64,000 nt of DNA, from contig JAKUCV010001361.1 of the NCBI GenBank assembly GCA_028386065.3, positions 92,967-156,966 on the forward strand, read 5' to 3'. Source of the stretch: Turnera subulata. Taxonomy: Eukaryota; Streptophyta; Magnoliopsida; Malpighiales; Passifloraceae. Under the pieces are notes generated by a model, which worked only from the letters and a program-made list of their open reading frames with translations, was not told where the DNA came from and made no database searches. This document shows, piece by piece, positions 61,324 to 64,000 of the stretch (position 1 is its first letter; each line of letters begins with the position of its first letter). The translations under genes and the position numbers were made by a program.

Positions 61324-61596
61324 CTCCCTCTGTCCCTTTTTTATTGACGTTTAAGGTATCTACACACATATTAAGAAATACATTTAATAGGTATAAATTT
61401 GACAACTTTGCATTAAGTTAAGACTAAACTACCCCTTATTTAAAAAAATAATAGAGACAACCAAAGAATATGGCATTATGAGAATAAGGCAAAATGAAAA
61501 AAAGATTATTTAATGCTCATCAAATATTCTAAAGCCACAATATTTTTGAGACAATTCTAAATGGTTAAAACGTCAATAAAAAAAGGACAGAGGGAG
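61324..61596. mobile_element. Stowaway MITE
   Basis: Ends CTCCCTCTGTCCCTTTTTTA and the inverted TAAAAAAAGGACAGAGGGAG-type copy, with TA duplicated at 61322-61323 and 61597-61598. The CTCCCTCYGTCCC terminus is the Stowaway (Tc1/Mariner) signature. 273 bp, AT-rich, non-coding. Confidence 0.92.
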
Positions 61597-61598
61597 TA

Positions 61599-62459
61599 TT
61601 ATAGAGTGAGCTTGGGCTGACAAATTGAAAGGATTCATTTGGATTCGACTTTTATTGGCCCGTTATAGAATTTTAGTCAAAAATTGAAAGGCGTGACAAA
61701 TACTTTTTTTATTTTTTGATATCGTGACAAAGACTTGATAATATGCATTGTGACTCTGCTAAAAAAAAATCATTACATGCTTCAGAATTAATCAGAATAA
61801 TTTATAAACTGGTTCTGCTTAAATTTTTATGGAGAAATAAGAAGATTTCATAGTATTTTTAATCATAAAAGGAGCTTTAAATTATCAAAGGTGAAGTAAC
61901 GGAACGTTGATTGGCTACATCATACAGTAAAAGTAATCATTAAAATGATTATTTATCCACCTTAAATTGCGTAATTTTCGAAGGTTAGAAGACAATGATA
62001 CAAGCATATTAAAAGAGCAGCCAATGTTGTGCTGATGTAGGCACATTGAGTGGAATTAGCTTACGAACTATTTTGACCCCTTAAATTAATATTGAGGTGT
62101 TGTGCTTTGAATTCAGAAATTTCTGGTCCAAAAACCAAGTTGTCAAAATGATGCTAGGCCGGCCTTTGATTCAGTCTCGGTGGTTGGTATAAGAGTGAAT
62201 GGGTCCCTTTATGCCAAAGTCAAACTGAAAATTACCCCCGTATTTTCATCGGCCTCTGCTTTAGTCCCTAATGATTTGTCAATTTTGCTTTACAATATGA
62301 TACTGCCGATAACCTTTTTGCTCAATGTTAGCCAGCTTGTGGAAACTAATTAATACATTATTTTTGTTACATCATAAATTAGAAACTACCCACATTCCCT
62401 ATCCAAAACAGCTTCAATCCTACCCATCAATGGAACCCATGACTCCTTGAAAATTTATT
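61599..62459. other. AT-rich intergenic DNA
   Basis: No gene or repeat boundary recognised before the LTR at 62460. Confidence 0.5.
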
Positions 62460-63678
62460 TGAAACGCCCCGACCCGTATTTACCGTACATAATAAACACG
62501 TGTCGGAACTGTAACGACCCAACCAAACAAAGCCCAGCATACAGTATATACATCAGTAAACAGCCCAAAATATAAACATCAATAACATCACAACCGGCCC
62601 AAGGCCCAACAATAATCATTAAGTAGCACAGCGGAAGACTTAATAACACATAAAGACACTGTATGCGACATTGATGCAAACTAATGGATCCGAGTCCTGT
62701 CCAAGGGATAACGTCGCAGCCTGTCTGGAATGCATCAAACCTGAACCACAAATAACTCAATCTACGGGATGAAAGCCCGCAGGTGAGGGGTGAGTCCGAA
62801 GTGCCCACCAACCATGGATAGACAAACAATATGCAATACTATAAATTACTCAAGGTCGAAAACAGGCATAACAGCCAAACACACCAAACCAAAAGACACG
62901 ACTTAAAACTGGTCCAAGACCAAAAAGACTCAAATAAAAATCCAATTTCCAATTTTATCTTTCCGGGCCCCGTCACGGATAAGCTAGGGGTCAGACCTGG
63001 TTCTCAACATATTTCGGGTGCCAGACCAAACCAAGAGAGCCCAGGGATCGACATCCCAAAAATAGTAACCCAGGGATAGACATCCCAAATATAATCACGG
63101 GATAGACATCCCAAGCATAGACATGCTTATCACAAGTAACCTAGGTCATGGCCACCACAAAACAGTCTTAAACCATCGAGTCGTACCACTACTTACCACG
63201 TGACAATTATATCATCATTATCCAAATCCAAATCTCAGGGATCAACATCCCTAGCCAAAATACCGGGATAGACATCCCAATCCAAACAGAGGATCGACAT
63301 CCTTATCACATTTTATTATTTAATCCATTATTCGTTATACCAAAAAGACACAGTGATAAACACCCAAAAACTCAATGCACAGGGATAAACATCCCAAAAT
63401 CAATCAAGACACTGGGATAAACATCCCGAAACAAACCACAACAAATGCATCAAACAACAGTGCAACAATCATCATACACAATAACCGAGTAATATAGGCA
63501 CATGTTGAAAGAAATCCATCATCACCTTAGCCGATTACTCAACTCTGAAGACAATGACCAGTCCATAGCCGGCTCCTCGGGAAACTGCCCGATATCAAAA
63601 CCTATACAACAATACAACATGCTCACATAAATACACATAATCGGTATACTATGATGCCAATACTGCGAAATATACCTA
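62460..63678 (-). mobile_element. LTR of the long-LTR family, truncated by a new insertion
   Basis: Starts TGAAACGCCCCGACCC at 62460 and follows the family through the palindrome region (for example GGGATagacATCCC) to TACTGCGAAATA near 63661. Family homology then stops and a new sequence begins at 63679. Whether it is a solo LTR or part of a full element cannot be told from this window. Confidence 0.82.
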
Positions 63679-64000
63679 TGTTAGTAACTGGGCATGCAAA
63701 CTTGACAATCAAATGCAGCGGAAAAACCCAGAAACCATGGAGGATCCAAGTGAAAGTAACTAAACCGAATAACAATTTTTGCGTACCTGAATCAGTTGAG
63801 ATCTTTCACTCAACTGCTGTGCCGAATCAGCTAGAGCCGGAAAGAAATCCCGCCCCTCTACGGTATCCACACGAACTGTCGATCTCTGGTCGGAAAACAT
63901 CTCGTGATCTCTAACCCGAGCACTCCCGAACCGTTGTGCTAGCTACGGATTTCCGGGAGCTATGTGGTGTTTCTTTCTTTCTCAAAGAATGGGTGTGTAA
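63679..64000. mobile_element. Start of an unidentified LTR-like insertion running off the right edge
   Basis: TGTTAGTAACTGGGCATGC begins exactly where the host LTR stops, with CCTAT just before it. A TGTTAG terminus is common for copia-type LTRs, but the other end lies outside the window, so the class is open. Confidence 0.4.

Overview
This window is nuclear DNA from a flowering plant, most likely a eudicot. The evidence is intron-rich genes with GT-AG introns, a plant-type mitochondrial GABA transaminase, and dense nests of plant retrotransposons and DNA transposons. I could not fix the species. Only three host genes are supported: a first exon at the left edge (minus strand), the GABA transaminase gene (50364-59448, plus), and a tiny two-exon membrane-protein gene (60174-60514, minus) that converges on it.

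Layout. 1-894 holds the start of a minus-strand gene, with its first intron, 5' leader and a tandemly duplicated TATA region. 1497-25289 is a nest of one long-LTR family whose LTRs run TGTAAC...GTTTCA: a solo LTR with a second solo LTR inside it, a diverged LTR fragment, full-length element A (9727-17966, minus, 5-bp target duplication GGCTG), and full-length element B (18550-25200, plus, no target duplication). A and B carry no recognisable gag-pol. Instead each carries two small genes in antisense to its LTRs. 25790-39788 is a Tat/Ogre-like element without a visible pol, with a tandem array beside its 3' LTR; a hAT transposon (34120-38223) sits in its other LTR. 40322-45095 is a decayed Ty1/copia element. 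46340-48793 is a retroposed sequence hosting a very young TRIM-like element (46713-48021).

50200-61600 is the gene-bearing end. The GABA transaminase has 19 coding exons and predicts 510 residues. One of its introns is GC-AG. Its last intron has grown to 2.9 kb by insertion of a Mutator-like element (9-bp target duplication) and a MITE. Downstream come the small membrane-protein gene, a SINE-like sequence and a Stowaway MITE. From 62460 the long-LTR family returns, cut at 63679 by another LTR-like insertion running off the window.

The most unusual system is the antisense two-gene cassette shared by A and B. It encodes a small basic, probably nuclear coiled-coil protein, and a 227-residue protein whose second half resembles the start of a LINE-type endonuclease domain. 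The LTRs of this family also carry many short palindromes whose two arms change together, plus a hairpin upstream of the LTR TATA box. All coordinates come from reading the sequence directly; no database search was possible.
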